Source: Macrotrachela quadricornifera (Eukaryota > Rotifera > Eurotatoria > Philodinida > Philodinidae). From it: 64,000 nt of DNA. The number at the start of each line of letters is the position of its first letter. Within the stretch, counting starts at the first letter, position 1. Shown here one piece after another: positions 33,159-47,380 of the stretch. The translations under genes were made by a program, and so were the position numbers. The notes below the pieces were generated by a model. The model was not told where the DNA came from and did not search any database. It saw nothing but the letters and a program-made list of their open reading frames with translations. The stretch lies in NCBI GenBank assembly GCA_022393335.1, contig JAJEKB010022010.1:1-64000 (forward strand), written 5' to 3'.

Positions 33159-34321
33159 TTATATTTGAATTATATCTTGAAAATTGTTGATTTCATAAGT
33201 AGAACTTCGATATTGATAATATTGTTTTTGCCAATCATGATGAGTATGTAATCTTTGAAAAATTCTAGTTTTAAATTGCTTAATAAATCTATAAATTTCA
33301 TTTCGAAATGGTTTACCGGATAGACAATAAATGTAAAAATTTGAAGAAGAATTAATTAAAATTGAAAATGTACTCCACCATATATCATGAGCTTTAGTAG
33401 CCATTAAATGTCCAATAATATGTGAAAAATGTGATAATAAACAAAAAAATGAATGAAAAATTAAAATATTATTCATCCATGATATTGTTCCTAATTGTTT
33501 TTTATATTGTTTATCATGTTTGCTTTGATATAAATGATAATATTTTAAAATAAGATGATATATAATATAACAATTAAATAAAATAATCATTCCTGTTGGA
33601 ATTAATTCTGAAAAAAGACAACGTATTGTAAAATGATTAAAACCAAAATGGTTTTCATAAAAATATTTTTGCCATTTAATAGATGCATTTGGATGAACTT
33701 GACAATATCCTTTAGTTATGTTTATTGTTGAATTTATTAAATTTTTCCTGAAATAAAAAGAAAACTAAAAGCTAAATCTTTCTACTATGATTTCATATCC
33801 TCTATCAAAAATCGTTTACATTTGATTATACAACTTTAAAGTCAAAGAAATTGTATTAAAATGACATACTTAATTGTTATAGGTTGAAACATATAAAGAG
33901 GAAATCCAATAATCCAAGTAAGAATGCTAATCATAACTATAATTGGAATAATAAGTTTTGATTTACATGAATTTAATTGATTAAACGATAATCGTAAATT
34001 CATTGAAATATACATAACTCGTTCGAACATCCACAATAATGTTATCCAAGTTGAAAGAATTCGAAAAGAAAATGAAAATTCATAGATTTTACAAGCCCAC
34101 CATGTGTGTCCCACTAAATTACAAAGTGTATTTCGTGTTGTTGAATGTAAAATAGAAGTATATCGAATAACACAAAGAAGATCTATCATTGAACTACATA
34201 TAGCTAAACAAGCATAAACTGATGAGATTTTCCAAATACGACGTGAGAAAAAAAAAATTAAAAATCGAAATATATTTCCAACAATACCCAAAATAAATAA
34301 TATTTCATATATAATATTCAT
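33159..34321 (-). CDS. Class A (FMRFamide-receptor-like) G-protein-coupled receptor
   Basis: CDS is complement(join(33159..33747, 33870..34321)), 346 aa. The 122-nt intron has donor GTATGT and acceptor TTTATTTCAG, and AA|G encodes Lys. Seven hydrophobic segments are visible; the first (YEILFILGIVGNIF) begins almost at the Met. The helix-3 end has FERVMYI in place of DRY. Extracellular Cys partners are present (CNLVGHTWWACKI and GYCQVHP). Helix 7 ends SSSNFYIYCLSGKPFRNEI, the NxxxY/FR pattern of invertebrate peptide receptors. Such receptors couple neuropeptides to G proteins at the plasma membrane. The ligand cannot be read from the sequence. The short N-terminus may mean an upstream exon is missing. 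Confidence 0.85.
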
Positions 34322-36489
34322 TGTTTGAATCTAGAGAGTAAAACCATTTACATTAGAGAATAAAAGAGACATGTATTTATCACTTAGTATGATATTTTCG
34401 TTAACCTAAAATTATTAATAATAATATCATATATTTATTCTTCAAACTAATCTAATACAAACTATTAAACATCCAAAAAACAAGAGCTATTTCTTTTTCT
34501 AACGACATAATTATAAAAACTTACTATACAATAACTTTTAATGTATCTAATAATGGAATCTACGTATATAATATACAATTCATGAGAACGGAGCATTCGG
34601 TAAACTTACCGTCTAAGAGTGTTTGTGGTATTTTTAAAAATGTCCTTTTTAACTCATTAATTACATTGATTATAAAAAAAAAACCAGTATTATATCCTCT
34701 CGTAACATTCTAAAGTTATGTGAAGTTATACTCGTCATCTAATGCCTTACTTATAACATTCTTTTAACCTTAAGAACATGATTAAATGTAATAATTTAAA
34801 GATATTTTAATTTTCATTAAATATGTTCTTTTGGATATTTTAAGATTTTTATATAAATTACCTTTTCTCTTGTATTTTGACATTTTCTTGTTAATTTCAT
34901 TTAATTATGATTTTATCTCATAAGTTTTCTCGTACAGATCTTTTCTTTATTTGACATATCTGAATAATATGCTGTTGAGAATATATTTTAGTGTCTATAC
35001 CATTAGAGTCATTGAATTAGTAATATATTGATCTTTATTTAGACTTAATAATTTACATTACTTGTGCGAATGTTCAAGTACTAAACTATTTAATCTATAT
35101 CGTATTATTAAATTATGTTCGTAGTTATATGTTATTTAGTATTATCTATTCCACATAAGACGAATGATGTTGATTTAAATATATTCTTCCTTAAAGTTTC
35201 TATTGCATGATTTCTTGGTTTTTCATTCATATTTTATGTATTTTAAAATAAATAATAAATATGATGATAAATCAAGTGTCATTAATTATATATAGGAGTG
35301 AATTGCAACTTTTTGGTACGATTAGTCCAAAAAAAAATAAAAGTAGATTTAAACAATTTCTGAGTAGTATGTTTTATTACAATCTATGCCTTTGTTACAT
35401 GGCATAGTTGAATTTCTGCTTAACTCGATGGACAAGGAATTTTATCCGTAAAAAAAATGAGTAGTCAGAACAGTTTACAATACGCTCAGATTTGCTCATC
35501 GAATTTTACTAAGTTAAATTATACCTGTGTAGAATGTTTTTTGGATCGATTCAACTGGAAATATGTGCGGAAAAAATCTAACTCTATAAGATGAGTATAT
35601 GAGCGTTTTTTCTTTCGAAAGTTTTGTTGTTCTTTTTCGAAAACAAAGATGATAATAGAGAAGTTTTTCTCACTAGTTTATCACTACAACAGTTTTCTCT
35701 CTTTCCATATAACGTGTAAGCCGCTAGCACTTTCACAGAGAGAACTAGAATTACGTTTATATAAATCTACACAAAAAATATACAAGTGTTTGTAAAACAA
35801 TGAGGATGTTGAACAAAAAGAAAATGAAAAAATAAAGTTCAACTAAATTATATATTATGAAAGAGCGTCGAGCATTGTATAATCTGACCTATTTATATTC
35901 TTTTTCTCGTGTTTTTGTTACAATCAAAAAATTTTCTTTTCTTTCTACATATTATCAAAAAATGATATTCTTTTTTTAAAATGATCTCTCTAAGCATGTT
36001 TTTCTGCATATGAAGTTTGAACGCGCCTCTTTTATTTGTAAAAACTTTAGGTCATTTTGTTACGTATAGAAACAAGTTTTCTTACGCCTGAGAATAACAA
36101 CTATTAACGTAAATGTAATGTCATGACCATTTAACTTTATATTTTTAATTATCTTCCTCCGACGTTTACAGGTAAAAAGAACACATATTAATCACGAAAA
36201 GTATGTTTTATAATTCAATGAATATTTATAAATAAACCTTGCGTGTCTTTCAGCAATTTATATCGCATATGAATGTTTAAAACTGTACTTATTGACATAT
36301 GTAAATGAGCACATATTCTTTTCAGACAAATTCTAGCTTTTTATCTAAAATTATTATGCGTATAATTATTTTAACCTGCTAATAGCAAACAGAAAAATTA
36401 ATATAAAAATGATAGGATATAAAGAAAAATTTTAATAAGTACAAATATTGGTTTAATTTCTGCAATATAATTTAAGGATTCTTAATGTA
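34322..36489. other. AT-rich intergenic region, no gene seen
   Basis: No ORF with domain character and no clear inverted-repeat element was found. It may contain distal regulatory sequence of the GPCR gene, but nothing specific is visible. Confidence 0.4.
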
Positions 36490-36725
36490 TGTGTGACCGT
36501 GTGTCCTAGTGGATCGCTCTGGTGACTAACTCAGAAGATGTGATGATAAATAATGATGATTTATTGCAAAGAAATCAGCGCTATTTATAGCACGAGTGAA
36601 CAAAGATGGACAGAAGTGGGAGTTTCTCGATGAGAGAGATGACATGGAAAAAAAACATATGTGAAGAACAGAAAAAAAACATACACATGAAAGAAAAAGA
36701 AGATGATGTATGTCATCATCTAACA
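36490..36725 (-). mobile_element. Candidate solo LTR
   Basis: Read on the minus strand, a 236-bp segment starts TGTTAGATGATGAC and ends GGTCACACA. It carries a TATA-like CTATAAATAGC near 36580 and an AATAAATCATC polyadenylation-like signal near 36555, in the order expected for an LTR (U3, TATA, poly-A). I could not find a clear target-site duplication or a second copy in the window. It could be another kind of repeat. Confidence 0.35.
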
Positions 36726-37070
36726 GCATGTTATTGAGATTAGAATAATTATTCATTTTAATAATAATGTTAAATGAATGAATGCTTTTGATTAAATACT
36801 ACAATCTCATGTTTTAAGTTTGAAAAATTGTTATATAAATATTAATCATAATAATATTTTTCATCTTGAGACAAGAAGTTTTTTTCCGATATATATTTAT
36901 TAGCCGTTCCAATTAATTTACGCAGTACATATAAAGATGAAATCTAAGAAAAATCATCAGATTACGCATTTAATCAAGAATTTTTTTCAGAATTATCAAT
37001 ATAGTAGATAATAAGTAATGCTCGTTGTTGCGACTCGCTTCACTGTTGACTGAAACCAATCTAATTATTA

Positions 37071-37609
37071 TGGGGCAAATACACTTATCGACTCCCCCTC
37101 TTCTATTGATCTAAATCGATTAGTAAGTCTCTGGGAAGTTCATCAAGAGTATTTTCAAGGGTCTCCAAGTGCCCCAGACCAATACTTTAACGGATAAGGT
37201 GTATATGCTCTCCTTGATAGAAACCTCACAAAGCATTTCAATAGCTGAGGGTCCCACGAAATCTTGATACAATCGCTGATGGGCACACCAATAGCTGAGG
37301 GTGCCATGAAATCTTGATACAATCGCTGATGGGCACACCAATAGCTGAGGGTGAGATAAAGCTATATTTCAGGGCGTTATCTGTTGTTGTTATGCTTTTC
37401 GATGGCTGTGTCAAAATTTTGCCTTCATCATAAGCTTTTGAAATGCTTTGTGAGGTTTCTATCAAGGAGAATATATAAGCCTTATCCGTTAAAGTATTGG
37501 TCTGGGGCAATTGGGGACCCTTGAAAATACTCTTAATGAACTTCCCAGAGACTTATTAATCGATTTAGATCAATAGAAGAGGGGGAGTCGATAAGTGTAT
37601 TTGTCCCCT
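37071..37609. mobile_element. Foldback element with about 170-bp arms
   Basis: The left arm 37071-37240 and right arm 37440-37609 are close reverse complements (GGGCAAATACACTTATCGAC outermost; ACCAATACTTTAACGGATAA and AACCTCACAAAGCATTTC innermost). The loop holds a short tandem array. No transposase is present. Confidence 0.8.
37239..37353. repeat. 50-bp tandem repeat, 2.3 copies, in the foldback loop
   Basis: The unit starts CAATAGCTGAGGGT and ends ATCGCTGATGGGCACAC. Copies begin at 37239, 37289 and 37339 (partial) and differ at only a few bases, so the expansion is recent. Confidence 0.85.
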
Positions 37610-37646
37610 ACATAATATTGCCAGTGATGACCATTTTGTAATTATA

Positions 37647-39440
37647 GGCTTCGCAGTGGTCTTTCTTTGCTTGTTTTTTCCTTCTTTTTCCAGAGCGTCC
37701 TTCTTTTCTCCTAAAATCCTTCTTGTCTTTCTTTTTCACTTTTTATACGTATAGACCCTCAGAAGCATCGAAAACAAGTTATTAGCATTACCTAGTCGCT
37801 GTCCAACACTAATTGGAAGATCTTAGAACTCCAGAAAATGTTTAATTTACCTTAAGTCTAACGAAAAGCCCTCAGGCTTAGGCTAAGGTACCCATACGAT
37901 ACTTCAATTTACGTGGCAACTATATGCAGGGCAAGATACGCAAAATGGTGCTTCTCTAGAATTCGATCAATGCTAAAAATTTTTGATATACTTTATGACG
38001 AAGCACATCCGAAGCTGGACTATATCATAGTCGTAGGCTTATAGATGCCTACGTGGATAGGCTTCCGTCACGTATCGATTGAGATTGCCGCTCAGTAGAA
38101 CAAAACATGTACAATTTCTATGGGTATGGTTGTTGATGGAAATAAGCAGAAAAGCAATTCACATTCAGTAGTATACAATGAGTGTTTGTGGATGAGAACG
38201 GGAATGGCACGTGTAAGTTAATTTCAGGTCAACTCAAAATCAACATTCAATTTTCTATGCAAATTAAGTTAGTCAACCAGTATGAGACATGACATTGGGC
38301 CTTCCTGCTCGAACTATAGTTTTTAATATGCTTTTCTATTTTTTCAATCGAGTTCAAGTTTTAGTGGCGACTTTTGACTGTTCTGATCGAAAGACTCAAA
38401 AGTCATAATTGAATTCTATATCTATCGGCAAACTTGAAAAGTATATGGAACAGTGCACATCGATCGAGAAACTGAAAACTTTTCTAGTTAATCCAACTCG
38501 ATGGAGGACGTAAAATTCACACAACTCACACGGAAGTCCTATTCAGAAAGAGAACTCGAAAAAGTGCATCTGGATCGATGAAGTCGTAAGGCATCTTAAA
38601 GCAACCAGAATATATCAGCAATATAGGGTGATAGAAAATAACTTTTTACAAGTAGAAAGATAGTATCGAGTTGAATTCATTTTTGAGCACTAAAAGGTAA
38701 GTTATCCAGTAAACTTAACTTTGAATCATCTTCGAGTTGTCACATCGAAGTGGGAATGGTATTTAGACTAACTTTTCGTTCCGCTTCTACTATATGTGTA
38801 AAAGTGGCAGATAGAAATGGCCACTATGCATTGTGTTGCCTATTTTAGAAGCACATAACGAGGATGCTACTGTACATATTTGACAGCCCATTAACGGATA
38901 GATTCGATCATAAATGAATTTTCACAGTCTTTACACAGCATGGCAACACATGTGGATAAGAGATTGAATCTATCGGGTCTAAGAATTTCAAAACTTGAGC
39001 TTGAACTCAGTTAACACAAAATTTTAAGAGCCCAACGAGATCTAGACTCGTTTGGATTCAGATACGCATAGGACTCCACAGGTCCTAATAAAGGATATGC
39101 GTGACCTGTGAAACTACCGAAAGAGTCATTGAAACATGTGGATGACAACAACATGCATGGACATTGCGTGACTGAGGAAACAACTATTCATCTTTGAAAT
39201 TCGTTCTCTGTTAACATTGGGTATAAAACCGAGAGAACGGTCTCGTAACGTGACAAATAATGATTCAAAAGTTACTTTACTCGCCTGAGCTCATTTCTTT
39301 CGTTTCTTATTGAACGTTGTACACAATTTATTCGTTGCAACGCTGTGTTCCAAGAAAATTCCTTCTTTTCCTTCTTTTGTTTGAATTTTCTTCTTTTTCT
39401 TAAATAAATTCCTTCTCAAAATCCTTCTTTATCATACCTC
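37647..39440. mobile_element. Candidate 1.8-kb insertion flanked by a 10-bp direct repeat
   Basis: TGTAATTATA occurs at 37637-37646 and again at 39441-39450. Each end carries CCTTCTTTT-rich sequence (AAAATCCTTCTT in the same orientation). The interior has no ORF that I recognise. A TATAAAACCGAGAGAAC segment near 39223 resembles a promoter. The class is unclear: there are no convincing terminal inverted repeats and no poly(A). Confidence 0.4.
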
Positions 39441-39450
39441 CCTGTAATTA

Positions 39451-41877
39451 TAAACTGACCGGATCTGTAAATTTTCTATCAAGATTTTCTAAAGGAAACC
39501 CTAAGGAATACCTCAGAGTCGATCGTTGGCATTTCTACGGCTCGTCACTGCCTACTGCTCAATTTCATTTATGATGTGAGTATAAATTAAAGTAGTGCTT
39601 CATTTTCTTGTCAAAAATCATTTGTTAGTGGTACTGAAGAAATCTATGAAAAATGTATTTTTGTATTCACATGTTGCTATCCGTAACTTTTTAAAAGAGA
39701 TACTTTCTAATGAAACTTGGCAATTTAAAGAAGCCATAGCTATTTAAATGCTTCGATACTTCTTTTTGTGTATTTAGGTAGCAACTTAAACCAACGGTAG
39801 TTACATTATATTATTTGAAATAGCTGCAAACCATAGACAGGATAGATTCGGTTTTTGAATCGAATTGAACCGAATAGAACTGATCAGTTCCGTTCACAAT
39901 TTTTCTAACCGACTTCAGTTTCGATTTGATCCGATTTGGCTCAAAGAAAATGCGAACCAATCCCACTAACCAATTTCTTTTAATACTTGTTGTAGCTTTT
40001 TTATAAGTTTGGATCGGTTCAGTTCAGTTTGAATTTTAAAAAACCCAAACCGATTCCATTTCTTTTGCATAGCACTTCATTTTGCATTCTGGTTTTTTTC
40101 GTCTATAACTGTCTTAAACTTCATCCAGCAAGATACAAAAAGGAATTAAAAAAAAAAGTAAATAATTTCAGATGTTTAAGAAGGTAATCCAACGTCATTG
40201 AGTGTGAAATTTTTCCACCATCTATCTATTAAGGAATATCGTGCCACAATAATATTTATCCTTAGTAAAAGAAGATTGTGTCATATTATGATCAAAACAC
40301 TCACTTCCTTTCAGAATATCTATAATTAGCACAAAATCTTCGTTTATTATAGTTTATATTCAATCACCTTTCATTTAGATATTTATAAATTTCCTATAAA
40401 CAATTTTCCAACTAAAAGATTGAATCCAGATCATAGGATAAGGAATAGACAAGATTTCACATGTAAGTTTTATGAATGAATAGTTGTCGATAATATTGAT
40501 AATGATACAGTTACTAATACATCAATTGGTAAAATAATCACGTTTATTTCGTTCGCTTTTTTCTATACTTCGCATAAATGAACAGTTTGAAATAAATTTC
40601 TGATGAGTTTTAAACATGTATAAAAACGTTTGACACTACAAAAAGCAGCAAACTTGAATGTCTAACTATCTAGACAAGCCTGGAACTTCAACATGTTTAA
40701 ATGGCTTCATGAGGTACATCAGACTACAAAAATATTCGAATCTCCAAATCTTTCTTCTTCTTTCTACCAAATTTTTAAATCTTACTTTAGAATCATATAG
40801 ATATTTAGAAAAAAAACACGAATATATAACTTAATGATCGCATTTTCTAAATAACGCAAATCCATTTCACTATCTCTGCTCGTTGAAGAATTAGTAACGT
40901 AAGATGAATATTTGTTTTATTAGTGGCGCTAATGGAGTATATTATTTATTGTTTCAAGTCGCGAATTGTGACATTTTTCTTTGGTCAAAAGAAAAATCGG
41001 AAAACTAATATAAATAATTAGTACATAGTTAAAAAGAAGTACTTAAGTTCGTTCCATAATATCTAAATGAATCAACAAGATTATTTTCTACCACATTTAT
41101 TGTTAATTATGTATAAAAAAAGGAATTGTATCTCTTTTGAGAATGAGCCCTTCGCATAACCTCTCTGTTTATGGCGTTCATCTAGATCTTTCAATTTTAC
41201 CATTTAACATTAAATTCTATCGTGAAGCTATTGCATTTAATATTCTTAATAAAGAATTGAATTATTCATGTAATCATGTATTTCAATATTACTCTCACAA
41301 TCGAATAATTCATTTAAAGTTTTCTGTCCGCAAATGTAAATTTCGTCAATTAATATTTTTTTTCTTTTTATCATGAGACTAGACTCATATTCGTCTTCTT
41401 GTTTTTAACCATGTATATTATTCTTTTATCTCGTTTTTTTTTCGTTCTTCTCTAATGTTTTATGTGCTCTTTCAGGTTTATTTTTGTTTCTTTTGTCGTT
41501 ATCATCAAATCTATGGACACGTTTTTTCGTTGGTAGGCAGGCATGTATATACACATGCCTTGACACACTGTTCTCCATCTGTTTGACTGTTATCTTCTAT
41601 ATACATTCTTTTTGAGATGTTTTTCGAGTAAACAGATTGATATTCGTTTACACGAGGAGAGACGTCGCTAATAATAAATATATTATATTATACACAGAAA
41701 AATATTTGATAGTTCGCCTACTTATCATCACTCACATTTCTTTTGATGATAATGCAGCAAGTCACTGAGTATACTTTTATTTTGACACAAACGTTGACTT
41801 TCTTCTTTAACTTTCATTCTTACTAAAAAGTATTATTTTAAATACATATTGTTATCTTATTTAAGGTTAGCAAAAAC
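39451..41877. other. Intergenic region with a CGGTTCAGTTC-type repeat
   Basis: Around 39840-40070 the words CGAATTGAACCGAA, GATCGGTTCAGTTCAGTT and AAACCCAAACCGATTCC form a diverged inverted repeat of MITE type. The rest is AT-rich. The ORF at 41137-41376 shows no domain. The final few hundred bases are the upstream region of the PhyH-like gene. Confidence 0.4.
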
Positions 41878-43107
<1,230 letters not shown>

Positions 43108-43824
43108 ATAAAATCTATTGTTTTTAAACCGAGTAATTAAACGATAATAAAAAATCGTATGATTATATTGAGAAAGAAACATTCGTTTTAGTTGAAATAT
43201 TTTGGTTATTCTAGTGAGTATAATACCTGTTTACTAACAATATTTCAGGTCAAAACTCCATTGACAGACATTGAAAAACCAGTAAAACAGTGATAACTTT
43301 GGCAGAATAGCGTATGAGAATTGTTGGTAAAAGATAGATATTTCTAAATTCTAGTTTTAATGAAATACTATTTATGTCTTTATTGTTGCTGATGACCAGT
43401 AGAGTAATCCATTTTTTATAACAGTATTATTTAGATTTATGAGAAAAAAATTACAAGTAACAGACAAATATTTTATGAGGATATATAGAGTTATGGACAG
43501 AGTTGATTAATTCATCTCGAATATGTTTGAATTGAATTATTTTAATTTAACGATCGTTCTAAGCATAATAATTATTCTATATTAAAGTTAGATAGAGTAA
43601 TAATTGATTTTTAATGAATAATCTTAAGTACAAAAAAAAAAGAAAAAAAATTAAAAAAATATTAGAGAATGTGAATATCGAATTTTCTTGATAATTTTAA
43701 AAGAGAAAAAGGGATAGCACTAATAAACGCGCTGGTTTGAATCAAGAAAACATATTCAAAGAAAAATGATAGATATTTTTAAAATATATATTGTCAATTA
43801 TAATTAAATACAAATATGATTTGT
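43108..43824. other. Intergenic region between convergent PhyH and protease genes
   Basis: AT-rich, with A-tracts near 43630. No gene was seen. Confidence 0.4.
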
Positions 43825-46800
43825 TCATCCGGGGAAATTTTGTATATAACGCCTGTATTGATTAGGATACTGCATCTGCATAAATGATAAATACTGTTCA
43901 TATAAATTATTTGGATCATTAATACCACTTTCGACATCCGATACACCATGTTCTACAAATCTTCTCATAAACCAGTGTAATAAATCAATTTTAGTATCTG
44001 TAGGTAAAGTTATAAATGGATTATTAGGATCATGCGGTGGATTTTTAAATCTTAATAATGTATTTGTTCTCATCTTTATTTCACTTATGGCCCAGATACC
44101 ATTTGTGTCGTGATTCATAAAATTTTTGTCAATCATATATCTATAAGGAATATAAAAATGACCTCCAAAACTCTAAATAAAGTAATATTAATATTGTTTA
44201 CTTTTGAAAGGAATATTATTTTATGAAATGAAATACCTACCCACTCAGCTCCCCATGAATTTCGAACAAGAAAAAGTTGAGTACGATCATCATATCCAAT
44301 TACTAGCACAGCATGGTTTCCAGCCGGTGGCGTATTGACATTATTGTAATTGCGATTGATTCTAATCATATCAGACATAGTAAAAAGTGCACAGTTGAAT
44401 GAAATAATGAATGGTAAATCATAATTCAAACACCGCTTCATACTTTCCAAATGTGGTGGTACTAATAATGGAACAACTGTTACTTTTTTAGCTAGATCCC
44501 ATACTTTTCCTGGCGGACGTCTACCCACATTTTCGTCTGCATATGGCCAAATATCTTCAAGGCAAACTCCATACTTTACTAATCCATATATTGCTTCCGG
44601 TGTGTATGAACCCTCATCTTTTCGATGATCCATTTCTTCATTTTCAACCATTGCAGCAACCCAATAGACAAAAAGGCGACTAACGTCTATATCTTCTCCA
44701 TTAGATAAACCACTATAACGTTTAAGTAGATATTCCAATGCGCCTAAAATGAAGAACATGATTTATTCAGTTGCAATATCAGCCTTATTCTCCGAAATTT
44801 TCAATTACATAACATAATATTAATCTTTTTAGGACATATTTATACTCGCTTACATAACTTTGAAACTCGATCTTGGATCTAGTTTCATGAAGAAACTGAA
44901 AATTAAAAAGAGTCTTTCAAGTTAACCCTTTACTCCACCCCCTTCCTTGATCACTGGAGTGACTATTTTTGGAACACTCGAAAAAAAAACGAGACGTTGA
45001 GTCCAAAAACTTTAGGAACAGTTCTTGTAGCGGACTGTCTAAGCTATCGATTAATAAAAAAGAAAATTTTTTTTCGTTCCTCTATCAAAGAAAAAGATGA
45101 GCCAGAAAACAGATAATTTTGAAAAAGACACAAAAAGTTCACTTTATAAGAAAATATCTTTTCTTGGTCAACAGGAAAGATACAAGTTGAGAACGTATTA
45201 GATAATATATGTTAGCCATGTAGAGTACTACTAGTATGAATGCTTAAAAAACTTTTTTCAATAACTGAGTAGGGAAAAAACGATCAGATATAAAATGGTC
45301 ACTCCAGTGACCATTGGGGGGTGAACGACATAAAAAATTGATTTTGTTTATAAATATGAGCATTATTTCCTATTATTAGTCATGAGCTAGACGTTCTCAG
45401 TCCCAATTTGAGGTTCAAATCTGCGTTCTTGCAGGACCAAAACAAAGTCCGAACCAGGTAGCTACTGTCTAAATGCGAATCTAACATGTGTTTGTGAAGA
45501 GCAGTCGTTTGCAGCCTCACTTCTGGTCTCACAATGAACTTTTGGCGCTGGGGGATTGGGGCCGAGACCGTCTCATCGGTGTCTATTAATGAAAAATTAC
45601 GCTTGTATTCATCAAAAATTTTAATTATTTGCTTATATATAAGCTGTTGTAAATAGATATAACATATCCGTCAACAAGTGTTGCTTATATAACAAAAACA
45701 GTATAAGTGCAAAAATCAATTTTTCATGTCGTTCTCCCCCAATGGTCACTGGAGTGACCAAACCGATCTGGCCCAGAGATAGAGCGACCAGTTGATCTGT
45801 CCATATCAGTGGTATATTGGAAGGACTACTACTTTATACGAGTCGTTACTTTATTCGTAGCTCTTCTAGCACCGCTATAGGGGGTAAATTGTTAAGACCT
45901 AGGATACGGATAGAAAGCGTTTGTTCTCAGTGAATAAAATTAGTTTTTTTCGCGAAATTTTTAGAGCATTAGTATCAGATCTTTATTCAAGGCAGATGAC
46001 AGATTTTTTATTAGTAACATGCAGAAGTTGAATTACTAGGGAGTAGCTCAGAAATAGGCATTATATTTCTAAAGATGAAACATGAGAGTAGGATTTAAAT
46101 TTTTAGAAAGATATGATGTAATAGACATACTATACCTGCTACTGCCTCTGCAGTACTAAAAATATAAAATAGTGTAATATATTTTTCATTAATTGTTGCA
46201 AAAGAACAATATTTATGTAGGATGATTCAAGAAAGTAACATAGACTTAGTCGCACCTCTTTTCAAACTCTGAAAATATATCCAGATGTTCGGAATGCATG
46301 TAAGTGGAGTATCTTTTACAAAAACAAATCGAAAGAATGGTTTGACATTGACAAGAAGTTCGTATAAGAATTTATTAAGAGATGGTAATGAATATAAAGT
46401 TTTTTTTTCCGTGTTTTTTCACAGATAAGAACTGAATTCACTTACTTCGTACGTTCATAATTATGAATAGGCATTTTTATTTGTCTATTGTTGTTCTATA
46501 TGCTTTACTAACTATAATTGTTTCTAACTTTTGTCCTTTAATCTACTAATAATACCAATAGATTGCAGTAGTCTCTATAAATGTGTAACAATATATAGTG
46601 AAGGAAAAAGACTTTCTTTTCATTCCAATATGATTGTCTATAGAAATAATTCAGCAGTTCAGATTAAATGAGACAAAAATAAATTTTCTCACTCAAGAGT
46701 CAATTTACAAAAAAGACAATTGAATACCCTCGTTATGCATTATTCGAATAGGGCATTTTTTTACTGATGATAAAAAAAGTCATTATACTTGATATGTATC

Positions 46801-47380
46801 TAATAAACACTGGCAAAAGTACTTTTGAAGTATTACCATTGATCAGAGACGCATTAATTCAAATTTGAACCAATTTCTAATACTATTGACATGTTAAAGG
46901 GATTGTATCTTCTTACTAGTTGCGCAAAAATTAAGTTTGATTATTGCTTCTGTTAATTGAAGTCATGAATTTTGGTCTCTATATTCTCTTCGCAAAACTT
47001 GTGAAACAGAAGAATTTTTTGAATAATATTTTAGGAAAAAAACTATACATTAAAACTTAGATAAATTGATTTGAAGTATTCTAAACATATATTAAAGACG
47101 ACAACTTATGATATTACGGAAATTACACCATTTTAACTTATCCACTTTTTGAGAACATCTTTTTTTCTTTCTATATATATATGTGTGAAACTTACCAATC
47201 ATTAAATTGTTGATGCTCGACTCTGCTCATCCACGGTAATAAATTGACCTGCGGTCGTAAGTAATATTGATTGACACGAGAAGCACGATCCTGGAGTGTT
47301 GGTGTACAAAGTTTTGATGAACAAAATGATTTTATTTTTCGATCACGATGAAAAATCTGCCGAATGAATTTGCCAACCAT
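43825..47380 (-). CDS. Papain-family (C1) cysteine protease with a 20-nt microexon
   Basis: CDS is complement(join(43825..44172, 44241..44743, 46136..46155, 47196..47380)), 351 aa. Exon 1 ends QQFND plus TG. The 20-nt exon 46155-46136 completes TGT and gives CTAEAVAG. Exon 3 continues GALEYLLKRY. All junctions are GT/AG and in frame. Active-site elements: the Gln-containing segment EHQQFND before the nucleophile Cys, His in GNHAVLVIGYDD, and Asn in VRNSWGAEW; then FGGHFYIPYRYM. There is no obvious signal peptide and the pro-region is very short, unlike lysosomal cathepsins. A further 5' exon may exist, or it acts in the cytosol. The 1.4-kb intron 2 hosts a MITE. Substrate unknown. Confidence 0.82.
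44926..45891. mobile_element. TTAA-flanked MITE with repeated GGTCACT/AGTGACC palindromes
   Basis: TTAA (44922-44925), then CCCTTTACTCCACCCCC; the right end complement is CAATTTACCCCC with TTAA at 45892-45895. Palindromes: TGATCACTGGAGTGACTA (44948-44965), GGTCACTCCAGTGACC (45297-45312) and GGTCACTGGAGTGACC (45744-45759). The last two head long inverted arms (about 45296-45350 and 45706-45760). It lies in an intron of the protease gene and has no ORF. Confidence 0.7.

Noticed and set aside
45400..45450. GAGGTTCAAATCTGC, resembling a tRNA T-loop
   Set aside because: No acceptor-stem, D-arm or anticodon-arm pairing was found around it, and it lies inside a MITE.
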